64,000 nt of DNA, taken from assembly GCA_024397935.1 (NCBI GenBank), contig CP073743.1, forward strand, positions 930,001-994,000, given 5' to 3'. Each line of letters begins with the position of its first letter. The first letter of the stretch is position 1. The position numbers were made by a program, and so were the translations under genes. This DNA comes from a bacterium SCSIO 12844. GTDB taxonomy: Bacteria > Pseudomonadota > Gammaproteobacteria > Francisellales > Francisellaceae. The notes under the pieces were generated by a model that was not told where the DNA came from, ran no database searches, and saw nothing but the letters and a program-made list of their open reading frames with translations. Below are positions 9,532 through 18,301 of this stretch, piece by piece.

Positions 9532-9682
9532 AAATTTATTATTCGCAAATTATATTATAGATATTGTTAAGTATAGCAGTAATTCTTTTTGATTTTTTTT
9601 ATATGATTTTTAGATAATGAAAATAATTGTATGTAATGTTTTATCATCCATGATAATGTACATATTTTAAGTAATTATAGAA

Positions 9683-10038
9683 TTATCCAGAGATAGGCCC
9701 AATATATGTCATTCTATAATCCTGAGGGTAGTTTAATACCGTTTTTAATTTATCTGTTTGTGGGGCAATGGTAACTTTAAATATAATTCTTTCGTTTTGA
9801 TCTTGTGGTGGAGAATAGGTATCACCATGTTCATTGATAATATTATCAGGTGTTGCGGTAATTAGTAGTTCAGTTCTACATGGTACAACTGCCACTTTTG
9901 TAGTTTTAGTCCAATAACCTTGTTCATCTTTTTGTATTGTAGCACTAGCGAGAGCTACAATGTGACCATAGTCATAATTTTCCTTATTATAAACATTGAA
10001 GGGGACAGATTGGGTATTAAAAAAGAAATATGGGGGTT
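9683..10038 (-). pseudogene. Broken gene, unknown product
   Basis: Only a 70-codon frame from a GTG at 9895 is formally open to the stop at 9683, but the same frame stays open upstream to a stop near 10039. That part reads like real protein (VYNKENYDYGHIVALAS, then GYWTKTTKVAVVPC) yet contains no ATG, GTG or TTG. The 5' end therefore appears lost or frameshifted; a T-rich run near 10018-10024 is a plausible slip site. I do not recognise the family. An unusual start codon is the alternative reading. Confidence 0.5.
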
Positions 10039-10108
10039 ATTATCATTAACTATTTTCTCAGTTAGAATGTTAACACTTTATCTGCGTAATATTTTGGTTG
10101 ATTTCTAG

Positions 10109-11917
10109 CTAAGATAACTCGCTTTTCATTAACTCAGAGAGCGTATTTTGATTAATGCTAACTTGGCTGACATAGCTTTTATCTTCTCCATGATCAAGCC
10201 AGACTTTTTTAAGATTTGATAATGATTTTGCATCATGCTCTTTAAAAATATCTACTTTTCTTTTGGCCGTTTCTTCATCATCGCCAAGCATAATTAATGC
10301 TTCAGTTGCTGCAAGGGCAGCCGATTCAAATGTTTCACGAACGATAAAATTAGCACCAGCTTCTTCTAACTCATATACATGATGACGGTCTTTTGCTCTA
10401 GCAATGATAAGTAAATTAGGTTGGTGTCGTTTAAGCATAGAAACAAGTTTTGTTTGGCTATCACGCTCATCAATGGCAGCGATGAATACTTTTGCATCTG
10501 CTATGCCTGCAGAGATAAGTAGTTCAGGCATTAATGCATCACCATAATATGCAACATTACCATATTTTCTAAATGTCTCGACCATATTGATATCATAATC
10601 TAAGATAATAGGATCAAATTTATTGGCATTTAGTACCCTGGCAGAAATTTGTCCAAATCGTCCGGCTCCAGCGATAATAATTTCACCTTTAGATTCAATT
10701 GTATCAGTTTCTTCATTACTGATTTCTTGATATTTTGGCAAGATTATTTTTTCATAGAGTAAGAACAATACAGGTGTTAATATCATAGAGATAATAACAA
10801 CCAAGGTTATTATTTCAACGGCAAATTGGCTTAATAGCGATAAATTCAGAGAAAATGATAATAACACAAATGCAAATTCACTGCCTTGGGCTAAAGCTAG
10901 ACTAAATAACCAGAAATTAGCGTTTTTAAGTTTATATATACGTGCTAGTATCATTAAAATAAGTATTTTTGAAATAATCAATAAAATAGCCCATAAGAGG
11001 ATTTGGTACCAGTTTTCAAAAAAGAGTATGAAATTAATACTTGCACCAATTGAGATAAAAAATATACCCATTAATAAGCCTTTAAAAGGTGATATTTGGC
11101 TTTCTATCTCATGGCGAAATTCACTATCAGATAAAATAACACCTGCGATAAATGTGCCTAATGCAGCAGATAGGCCAATTTTTTCCATGACAATTGAAAT
11201 ACCAATAACAACCAAAAGTGTTAAAGCAGTAAATATTTCGATTAGTTTTGTTTTTGCGATATAGCGAAAGACGTGATCTAAGAAAAACCGGCCTATTATA
11301 ATCATAATCAAAATAACGGATATAATAATAATTGTTTGCATAAAGTATGATAGGTGCGAGATTAAGCTTGTATGATCAGTATTATTTTGTATGATATTAG
11401 CTGTATTTAAAACGAGCATCGGTAGTATTGCAAAAATTGGAATAACAATAATATCTTGTGTAATTAATACAGATAAAATGGATTGACCGGCTTGAGTGTT
11501 TGTTTGTTTGATCTCATTAATACTCTGAAGGACAATCGCGGTTGATGATAGGGCGAGAATAAGAGAAATTGCGACCGCTTGGTTCCAGGTAAAATTAAAT
11601 AATATGGTTATAAGACCTGTGATAAGACATGCGGTTAAAACGATTTGTAAGCCACCAAGTCCAATAAGTTGATAGCGCATACTCCAAACTTCTTTTGGCT
11701 TTAACTCAAGGCCGATTAAAAACATCATAATAATGATGCCAAACTCAGCAAAATGCTGTACGGATTTAACTTCTGAGCCGATAAAGCCAAACAAAGGGCC
11801 AAGTAGAATACCCGCTACCAAATAACCTAATACAGAACCTAGTTTTAGTTTTTTTGCAATTGGTACGGTAATAATTGCAAATAAAAGATAGAGTGCAGCT
11901 TGTATTAAAATAGGCAT
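10109..11917 (-). CDS. Kef-type K+/H+ antiporter (CPA2) with TrkA-N domain
   Basis: Potassium/proton antiporter with about 12 membrane segments (residues 1-375) and a cytosolic NAD-binding RCK/TrkA-N domain (about 395-515). Visible are the family motif SSTAIVLQSINE, the SDSEFRHEIE loop followed by GIFFISIGASI, and the Rossmann motif GAGRFGQ. The 602-residue length matches KefB/KefC. Kef proteins protect against electrophiles through glutathione gating, but no kefF/kefG ancillary gene adjoins it, so the paralogue is unassigned. Confidence 0.88.
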   Translation of the reverse strand: MPILIQAALYLLFAIITVPIAKKLKLGSVLGYLVAGILLGPLFGFIGSEVKSVQHFAEFGIIIMMFLIGLELKPKEVWSMRYQLIGLGGLQIVLTACLITGLITILFNFTWNQAVAISLILALSSTAIVLQSINEIKQTNTQAGQSILSVLITQDIIVIPIFAILPMLVLNTANIIQNNTDHTSLISHLSYFMQTIIIISVILIMIIIGRFFLDHVFRYIAKTKLIEIFTALTLLVVIGISIVMEKIGLSAALGTFIAGVILSDSEFRHEIESQISPFKGLLMGIFFISIGASINFILFFENWYQILLWAILLIISKILILMILARIYKLKNANFWLFSLALAQGSEFAFVLLSFSLNLSLLSQFAVEIITLVVIISMILTPVLFLLYEKIILPKYQEISNEETDTIESKGEIIIAGAGRFGQISARVLNANKFDPIILDYDINMVETFRKYGNVAYYGDALMPELLISAGIADAKVFIAAIDERDSQTKLVSMLKRHQPNLLIIARAKDRHHVYELEEAGANFIVRETFESAALAATEALIMLGDDEETAKRKVDIFKEHDAKSLSNLKKVWLDHGEDKSYVSQVSINQNTLSELMKSELS

Positions 11918-12162
11918 GGTATTCCTTAACCTCAGTAAATCACTGATCAGTATTATAATTTAAGATTGATGTATTTGATAGTTTGATTGGTAAGAATCGT
12001 AGGTTAAAAAGTAAAGTTTGATATAGTATTGGGAAGCTATACTTTAAGATGAATGTGAATAATTTTGACTATTAGAGGCAATAATGTATGTCATTTAAAA
12101 TAAATTATAAAAAATATATATACTTATTATTGTATGGTTAAGTTTATTTTTGGGAGATGAAA

Positions 12163-12339
12163 ATGAATGTTATTAATTGTATTTTGACAGGCGTAATTTT
12201 ATTTAGTTTTTTACTTCCAACCATTAATATAGCGCAGAATAATAAAAAATCTAATGTAATATTGATACCTGTATCTTCAAAGCATGGGGAAGTTATATCC
12301 CAGCATGGTAAGGTTCACTCACAATCAAAATCTCGTTGA
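12163..12339 (+). CDS. Small exported peptide of unknown function
   Basis: A 58-residue frame with a strong Shine-Dalgarno (GGGAG, 12152-12156) six bases before the ATG at 12163; an ATG at 12157 is too close to it. The first 25 residues form a signal-like hydrophobic segment (CILTGVILFSFLLP). The rest is short, basic and rich in Ser, His and Lys. No family is recognised. The ribosome site and signal-like N-terminus make it more than a chance frame. Confidence 0.5.
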   Translation: MNVINCILTGVILFSFLLPTINIAQNNKKSNVILIPVSSKHGEVISQHGKVHSQSKSR

Positions 12340-12446
12340 GAATTATAAATAGTCTGGAGTTTAATGATCTTATTTGTATGCTCAAATTTTTGCTATTATT
12401 ATAAAAATTTCAGATATATAAATATATACCTATATAAGAATATCCC

Positions 12447-13334
12447 ATGAATAAAATGCATAAAGATGAATTAGAAATTAATGAAGCGCTTGTACGTCAG
12501 CTATTAGAAAATCAATGCCCACAATGGGTTAATTTAGATGTAGTGCGTATTCCATCAAGTGGTACTGATCATGCATTATTTCGTTTGGGCGAAAAGTTAA
12601 CCGCTCGCTTACCAAGAATTCATTGGGCAGTTAAAGGCATTGATAAAGAGTATCATTGGCTACCTATTTTAGCGTCTAGTTTAAGCATTCCTATTTCTGT
12701 GCCTATTTTCTGTGGAAAACCTGATAAAAATTATCCATGGCCTTGGTTAATTGCTTATTATCATCATGGTTATAACCCTCAGTTTGAAAGAGAAAGTGAA
12801 CACAGGCAACTTGCAATTGAATTAGCAGAATTTTTAAATCAATTGCATTTAATAGCTGTGGTAGATAATGCACCTGAATCAAGACGTGGTGTACCATTAA
12901 TTAATTTAGATGAAGCAACTAAAAAAGGAATTAATGCATTAGGTGATACATTTAATATAAAAAAATTAATGCATCTATGGGAAGCATGCTGTCAGTTACC
13001 TCAATGGAATAAAAAACCGCTATGGGTTCATGGTGACTTTCTTCAAGGTAATATTATTATTGACGATCAAAAGCTTGCTGCTGTTATTGATTTTTCAGAT
13101 ATTGGGATTGGCGATCCTGCTTGTGATTTAGTTATTGCTTGGTCATTATTAAATCATCAAAGTAGAGAAATTTTCCGAAAAAATCTTAATGGTATTGATG
13201 ATGCTACTTGGCAACGAGGTAAAGGTTGGGCGTTATCAATAGCCGCCATTATGCATCCTTATTATAAAAATACCAACCCAGTATTAGCAAAATTAGCTCA
13301 TCGTATTTTAAATGAAATAACCGTATCATCTTAA
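12447..13334 (+). CDS. Aminoglycoside phosphotransferase-like (APH) kinase
   Basis: Cytoplasmic kinase-fold protein of 295 residues. The APH catalytic loop is VHGDFLQGN (H195, D197, N202), and the metal-binding Asp is in VIDFSD (D215), followed by GDPACDL. These define the APH/choline kinase superfamily. Many members phosphorylate small metabolites rather than drugs, so a resistance role should not be assumed. It stands alone, converging with the hydrolase downstream. Confidence 0.82.
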   Translation: MNKMHKDELEINEALVRQLLENQCPQWVNLDVVRIPSSGTDHALFRLGEKLTARLPRIHWAVKGIDKEYHWLPILASSLSIPISVPIFCGKPDKNYPWPWLIAYYHHGYNPQFERESEHRQLAIELAEFLNQLHLIAVVDNAPESRRGVPLINLDEATKKGINALGDTFNIKKLMHLWEACCQLPQWNKKPLWVHGDFLQGNIIIDDQKLAAVIDFSDIGIGDPACDLVIAWSLLNHQSREIFRKNLNGIDDATWQRGKGWALSIAAIMHPYYKNTNPVLAKLAHRILNEITVSS

Positions 13335-13348
13335 AATAACTGTTAATC

Positions 13349-14107
13349 TTAATTAGAAGCTAGAAATTTCTGTATGATATAAGCATACTCCACGGGTTTT
13401 TCTTGCATTGGGTAGTGCCCTGATTCCATTTCTATGGTTTCAAAATTAGAAAACCAGTTGCTAAAGTTAGGTTTAAGCGCTTGAAGCCTTAAATTTTCAT
13501 TATCATGTTTTCCACATACAACTAAAGTTGGCGTAGATATATTTTTCATTTCATTTGAAAAATCTCCTTTTGCCCACATATCACAGTAGGCACGCATTGC
13601 TGTAGGATTAACGGTTTGACGGTTTTTTTCTAGTTTATAGTTTGTCCATAGGCTGTCATATTTAGCGCTTGTTAATCCATCCATACCTGCTTTGAAAGCC
13701 TCATCATCATCAACCATGCTATTAAAAAAATTATAAGTTTCTTCATCTGTATTCATGCCAGAAGCTGGTACTGGTGTTGTTAGGATAACTTTTTTTAATC
13801 TATTTGGAATATCGATCATTGCTCTTTGTACAACCATACCAGTCATTGAATGACCAATTAAAGAAAATTCAGACCATCCAAGCTCATCTGCTAATTGGGC
13901 AACATCTTTTACTACTTCAGTTGCGCTATATTTACCCGTTAGATTGATAGATTTTCCATAACCTCTAACATCAGCTAATGCAAAGGTAAATGCTTGTTGG
14001 TTTAAAAATGGTTTAATTGCATCGTTTGATGTTACATCTTGTGACCAGTCATGAATGACAATGACTTTAGACTCACCAGTACCAAGTAAGTTATATTGTA
14101 TAGACAT
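13349..14107 (-). CDS. Alpha/beta hydrolase
   Basis: Soluble esterase/lipase-fold protein of 252 residues. The nucleophile elbow is GHSMTG (S87), an acid candidate sits in VVCGKHDNE, and the catalytic His is in ESGHYPMQEKP. An oxyanion-side HDWSQD stretch lies near the N-terminus. The substrate is unknown. The ATG at 14107 is preceded by AAGGAA. The gene borders the gene-free DnaA-box region. Confidence 0.8.
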   Translation of the reverse strand: MSIQYNLLGTGESKVIVIHDWSQDVTSNDAIKPFLNQQAFTFALADVRGYGKSINLTGKYSATEVVKDVAQLADELGWSEFSLIGHSMTGMVVQRAMIDIPNRLKKVILTTPVPASGMNTDEETYNFFNSMVDDDEAFKAGMDGLTSAKYDSLWTNYKLEKNRQTVNPTAMRAYCDMWAKGDFSNEMKNISTPTLVVCGKHDNENLRLQALKPNFSNWFSNFETIEMESGHYPMQEKPVEYAYIIQKFLASN

Positions 14108-14902
14108 AATTATAGCTTTCCTTAACTTTGTTTTTAGTTAAATAAGTGATGTATTAAAATATGTAGTAAGAATAATAAGAGTTAAAAGCAAAAATTTCAA
14201 TGATTAGTAATTTAATAATTAATGGTTGTTATATAGTCAATATTAATCAAAAGGTTATACACAAAGTTATGCACATTTTAGTATGATAAATATTAATTAT
14301 AATTATGATTCAATTGAAGTTAAAATGGTATCAAATTGGATGAAAAAAGTTACTTTTTCGTTATATAACAATTTGAAATTTATGAGTATTTTTCAATTAT
14401 GTAATCGAAAGTAGCTTGGGTTTATTTAAAGATTATAATGATATATCAATATGAGATTAAAGGATTTTATTCACAGGTAGGGATAGTTAAATATTTAGAG
14501 TTGATTGGTATAGTTAGCTGTGGATATAACTTTTTTATCTATGACATTGCTTTAACAAAAATCATATCTTTAAAAACTTTTGATATTTTGTAACATGAAA
14601 TATTAAAAAATTAATAATTACTTTTTATAAAGCAATAAGTTATATTAATGTAAACAGCAATAACGTAATGCTTCATATATTTCTGATTCTTAGTTACAAT
14701 GAACATGATTAATTAATACACTACGGGGAGTTGTTCTTATGCCAGGTAATACTAAAATAATATACTCATAAAGTGCAGATAATATTTTCCAATGGTATTA
14801 ACTCTTAGGTGAGTAGCTAGTTTTTCAAGGCGACTCAAAATATTACTACGGATTTTATTGACTATTACAAAGTAATGATTACATATCAAAACAACTATAT
14901 TT
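14108..14902. other. Gene-free AT-rich stretch of about 800 bp
   Basis: No convincing gene is present. It holds the DnaA-box-like cluster described separately (14255-14527). Near 14726-14900 a GGGGAG followed by ATG at 14739 opens MPGNTKIIYS before a stop; the same frame continues with protein-like text broken by several stops, so it may be a decayed gene start. Confidence 0.5.
14255..14527. promoter_or_regulatory. Cluster of four DnaA-box-like 9-mers
   Basis: TTATACACA at 14255-14263, TTATGCACA at 14267-14275 and TTATTCACA at 14467-14475 all match the DnaA consensus TTATNCACA. TGTGGATAT at 14519-14527 is one mismatch from the consensus on the other strand. The first two start 12 bases apart. 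They lie in a long, very AT-rich, gene-free stretch. No dnaA or dnaN is in the window, so this is a candidate DnaA-binding locus, not an established origin. Confidence 0.4.
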
Positions 14903-16141
14903 TTAAACGTTAATTTTTTGATAATTTTTTATTAGTATTTTGCTAAGGTAATCAATATCCGATTTTTGATGCAGAGCAGATAAAGCAATTCTTAAGATAG
15001 CTTTTGATTTTGCAACTGTAGGATACATAGCAGTTGTAACAGCAATATTTTCTTTTTTTAGTAGCTTTGATAGCTGTATTGCTTTAAATTCATCACCAAC
15101 TTTTATACCTCTAATTGGTGAAGTTGATCCAGAGTTAATGATATAATCATATGGTAACTGATTGTCAAAGTAAGCAATATTTTGTTGTAATCTTTGCTGG
15201 AGCATATAAATTTCATTGCTTAAATGTATTTTAGCTGATTCAATTGCTGCTGAAATAGATGACAAAGGGGGGGGACCACTAAAAATATAGGTAGAAGAGT
15301 AGTGCTTTAAGATCTTGTCATCTAAACTGGTAGGAAGAACAATAACACCAGCAACAGAGCCAAATGCTTTTGATAAAGAAGTTGAGAGAATTAATCTTGG
15401 ATGAAAATAGCCTAATTTATCTAGAACATAGCCACAACCATTTTTACCATAAATAGACATGCCGTGTGCATCATCTAAATATATATAACCTTTATATTTA
15501 TCAGCAAGTTCAAATAACAAATCAATTGCAATGACGCCTCCCATAGAGCCTATGCTATCTGCAATCGCTACAGGTTTTTTATAATCTTTATTTGACTTTA
15601 GAAAAGCATTTTCTAATTCTGATTTGTTATTAAAGTTAATTATTAAAACATCACCAAATTGACTTAACAAGGCTCTTTGAATTTGAATTGAAGCATGACA
15701 TGTTTTATCTAAAATAAAACAAAATCCATTTTTATCTGGAGGAAAACTTGGAAGCTTTCCTGAAGCTAGTATTGTTAGTACTCCAAGATGTCCAAGGTGT
15801 AAAGATGAAAATGTTGTTGTAAAAGCATCATAAAAAATTTCATTTAAAAGATTTTCTAACTGAGTAAAAAGGTGACTTTTTATACGTGTTCTAGCAGCAG
15901 GAAAAGTTGTACCTGTCTCATTTAGGTGTTTAGAAGCTGCCGTAATTACTCTGGTATCTAAATCTAGGCCTAAATATGAACAAGAAACAAAATCAGTAAC
16001 TATTGTATTATCATCTAAAGTTAACTTTTTACCTTCTCGTTTAGTAAAAGTTAGTTCATTAATTTCGGAATAAGCTAATTCTTGAAAGTGTTGACTATTT
16101 TCTATTTTTTGAGCTTGCCAGTTTTTAAGTACATTTGTCAT
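14903..16141 (-). CDS. CqsA/LqsA-like alpha-oxoamine synthase family PLP enzyme
   Basis: Fold-type I PLP enzyme of the alpha-oxoamine synthase group (BioF, Kbl, CqsA, LqsA), 412 residues. The PLP lysine is in STSLSKAFGS (K258), the cofactor Asp/His in LDDAHGMS (near 223-226), and a conserved His in DKTCHAS (H149). Its ATG lies inside the 3' end of the response-regulator gene (17-base overlap), so it is translated with a two-component system. That linkage is characteristic of alpha-hydroxyketone autoinducer synthases rather than biotin or threonine enzymes; no bio genes or tdh are nearby. A run of eight C residues (coding strand) at 15267-15274 falls at P290-P292. Confidence 0.75.
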   Translation of the reverse strand: MTNVLKNWQAQKIENSQHFQELAYSEINELTFTKREGKKLTLDDNTIVTDFVSCSYLGLDLDTRVITAASKHLNETGTTFPAARTRIKSHLFTQLENLLNEIFYDAFTTTFSSLHLGHLGVLTILASGKLPSFPPDKNGFCFILDKTCHASIQIQRALLSQFGDVLIINFNNKSELENAFLKSNKDYKKPVAIADSIGSMGGVIAIDLLFELADKYKGYIYLDDAHGMSIYGKNGCGYVLDKLGYFHPRLILSTSLSKAFGSVAGVIVLPTSLDDKILKHYSSTYIFSGPPPLSSISAAIESAKIHLSNEIYMLQQRLQQNIAYFDNQLPYDYIINSGSTSPIRGIKVGDEFKAIQLSKLLKKENIAVTTAMYPTVAKSKAILRIALSALHQKSDIDYLSKILIKNYQKINV

Positions 16142-16532
16142 AAGTAGCTATTTCCTTTTTTGAATATTTAGTTAACAGTAGTTGACATATATTATTAGTC
16201 AGTGGTTTGGCTATAAACTCATTTACTCCTGCAGCAGCAGCTTCATTTTCATAATTTAACTCATTGGTTGCAGTTACTATAATAATTGGAGTTTTAGCAT
16301 TAGAGGTGGTTGTATTACGTATGATCTTTGCTAATTCAATTCCATTTGAGTCAGGGAGGCCAATATCTAAAAAAATTAAATCATAAGTATCTCGGTTAAC
16401 CAGTACTTTTGCATCATTTGCATTGCTTGCAATATCAACTGAACAATTTAGCTCTTCCAAAATATACTGAGCTAATTTTTGGGCAATTAACATATCCTCT
16501 ACAACTAATACCTTTTTAAAGTTGCTGTGCAT
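16125..16532 (-). CDS. Stand-alone receiver-domain response regulator
   Basis: A 135-residue CheY-like protein with only a receiver domain. The acidic pocket is VVEDM (E12, D13), the phosphoacceptor is in LIFLDIGLP (D56), the switch Thr is in VTATN (T87), and the conserved Lys is in IAKPL (K109). It has no DNA-binding output domain, so it probably signals through a partner or another regulator. It sits between the kinase and synthase genes and overlaps the synthase start. Confidence 0.88.
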   Translation of the reverse strand: MHSNFKKVLVVEDMLIAQKLAQYILEELNCSVDIASNANDAKVLVNRDTYDLIFLDIGLPDSNGIELAKIIRNTTTSNAKTPIIIVTATNELNYENEAAAAGVNEFIAKPLTNNICQLLLTKYSKKEIATYDKCT

Positions 16533-16559
16533 AATTTACTATCCTTAAGTAATTTATTC

Positions 16560-17756
16560 CTAATGTGTTGAATGAGTTTTTAATGGAATAGTACAAATAA
16601 ACTTTGTACCTCTATTAAGCTCACTGATTAATTCTATTGTACCACTTAGTTCGTGCATAAATTGTTTAACAATCCTTAATCCTAAACCAATACCTTTATG
16701 TGATCCTTGGTTTGATAGGCTAAGTCTTGTAAACCTTTCAAAAATATAATCCTGTTTATTTTTTGGAATACCTTGACCACTATCTTCAATAATAAACTTA
16801 AGAAGAATATTATTTTGATCAAATTCTATGATGTCTATTTTTAGTTTAATATAGCCGTGATCGGTAAATTTAACAGCATTGCTGATAAGGTTAATTAGTA
16901 TTCTCTTTATGCGATAGTCATCACCAATCAAACGCTCAGGAATATTTTTATTAATATTTACACCTAATGATAAATTTTTATTTTTTGCTGCAGGAGTTTC
17001 AATATCTATTATACTTTTAACTAATTGCTTTAGAGTAAATTCTCGCTCTATTAGCGATAATGTCCCAGATTCAATACGGGAATAGTCTAAGATGCTGTTA
17101 CAATAATCAAGCAACTCTTTAGAACATGAAATGATGTCATTTAAGCACTCCTTTCTCTTAGAATCAGTTTCAGAGTTATATAAATATTCAGCCATTCCCC
17201 ATATGCCTGCACAAGGGGTACGTATATCATGTTCCATATTTCGCATGAATTCAGTTTTTAGTTTATCTAATGCTTGAGCTTTTTTTGTTTCCTGCATTAA
17301 TTTTGTTTCTAATTTTTTTTGATCAGTAATATCTGTAGCAATTGCTAATATGCCTGTTACATTACCTTTATTATCATGCATGGGGGACTTTTCAGTTCTA
17401 ACAAAAAGGAATTCACCATCATCCCTTTTTTGTGGTAACTGATGTTCTGTGAGAATTTTTTGACTATTTTGAATGACATATTGATCATCTTGAACAAACT
17501 TATCAGCTTCTTTACTACCCCAGTCAAAATCATAGTCACTTTTTCCAATCATTTCTTTTGGTTCGTTTAATCCAGAAAATTTAACCAAATTTTCATTAAC
17601 CCACATATATTTGGAGTTTATGCTTTTAAAATAAATGTATCCGGGCATTTTATATAATATATCATTTAAAGCATCTTTTGAGATGTTATGAATTTTTTTA
17701 TTATAATTTAATTTGGAATATATAAATTTAAGTTTTTCAGAAATACTTTTAAACAT
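16560..17756 (-). CDS. PAS-domain sensor histidine kinase, apparently soluble
   Basis: A 398-residue kinase. Residues about 30-145 form a PAS/PAC sensor (GYIYFKSINSKY ... AIATDITDQKKL). The phospho-His is in NMEHDIRTP (H176). The ATPase domain has N-box NLISNAVKF, G1 DSGQGIP, F-box IFERF and G2 GIGLGLRIV. I see no membrane segment, unlike membrane-bound CqsS or LqsS. The stop lies 27 bases before the response-regulator gene. A -35-like TTGACA precedes it. Confidence 0.88.
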   Translation of the reverse strand: MFKSISEKLKFIYSKLNYNKKIHNISKDALNDILYKMPGYIYFKSINSKYMWVNENLVKFSGLNEPKEMIGKSDYDFDWGSKEADKFVQDDQYVIQNSQKILTEHQLPQKRDDGEFLFVRTEKSPMHDNKGNVTGILAIATDITDQKKLETKLMQETKKAQALDKLKTEFMRNMEHDIRTPCAGIWGMAEYLYNSETDSKRKECLNDIISCSKELLDYCNSILDYSRIESGTLSLIEREFTLKQLVKSIIDIETPAAKNKNLSLGVNINKNIPERLIGDDYRIKRILINLISNAVKFTDHGYIKLKIDIIEFDQNNILLKFIIEDSGQGIPKNKQDYIFERFTRLSLSNQGSHKGIGLGLRIVKQFMHELSGTIELISELNRGTKFICTIPLKTHSTH

Positions 17757-18175
17757 TGAGTCTCACTTTAAATTTAAGTTTTTTATTATTTTTTTATGAT
17801 GCATATAAATTGCTTTAGTACATTATTTATCCTGCATTTTTATTACTTTTAAATAATTTTGTCAATGGTCATAAATACGGTATTTTTATATAGAATTTTT
17901 ATATTTAATTATTTTCTTGTAAAAAGTAGCCTAAATCTATGAGATGTCTATATTACAAACAATTCATTTAATTATTAAACATTCATTTATATGATAGAAA
18001 ATATTTAAGGCAAACATATATATTTCGCAAGCGCAGTATATTGTTAGATTTGAATGTCAACTCAGTAGATAGCAATAAACTTCTTGTTACCCCAGTGTTA
18101 CCTTGATGGAAATTAAATCACAGATTGGTGGAACTTTTAAGATGGATAACTTATTGATTTATAATAAATTTTAAT
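17757..18175. other. Intergenic, AT-rich, no gene seen
   Basis: About 420 bp between the kinase gene and tRNA-Arg. It holds a candidate kinase promoter at its left end. GTTACC occurs twice in quick succession near 18088-18103. I see no open frame with a ribosome site. Confidence 0.5.
17837..17865 (-). promoter_or_regulatory. Candidate promoter of the kinase-regulator-synthase operon
   Basis: On the minus strand a perfect TTGACA (17860-17865) is followed after 17 bases by TAAAAA (17837-17842). The -35 is consensus and the -10 is weak. The transcript would have a leader of about 75 bases. Confidence 0.35.
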
Positions 18176-18252
18176 TGGCGTCCCGAAGAGGATTCGAATC
18201 TCTGACCTACTCCTTAGGAGGGAGTCGCGCTATCCAGCTGTGCCACCAGGAC
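18176..18252 (-). tRNA. tRNA-Arg (anticodon CCT)
   Basis: On the minus strand a full cloverleaf can be drawn: acceptor GTCCTGG pairs with the 3' strand ending GGGAC plus discriminator G and encoded CCA. The anticodon stem ACTCC/GGAGT encloses loop CTCCTAA, giving anticodon CCT, which reads AGG. The T-loop is TTCGAAT. Odd points are an A-C apposition closing the T stem and another A-C in the D stem, which may reflect loose pairing or variation. Confidence 0.9.
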
Positions 18253-18301
18253 ATTTTAGTTAAAAATAGATTTTAACGAAGACAATTTAATAGATAGTAA
18301 G

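Noticed and set aside
9920-10108. A 62-codon plus-strand frame
   Set aside because: It is antisense to the broken gene on the minus strand, has no good ribosome site, and its composition is not protein-like.
12379-12415. AAATTTTT ... AAAAATTT as a terminator after the small exported peptide
   Set aside because: The stem is pure A-T and too weak, with no clear T-run after it.
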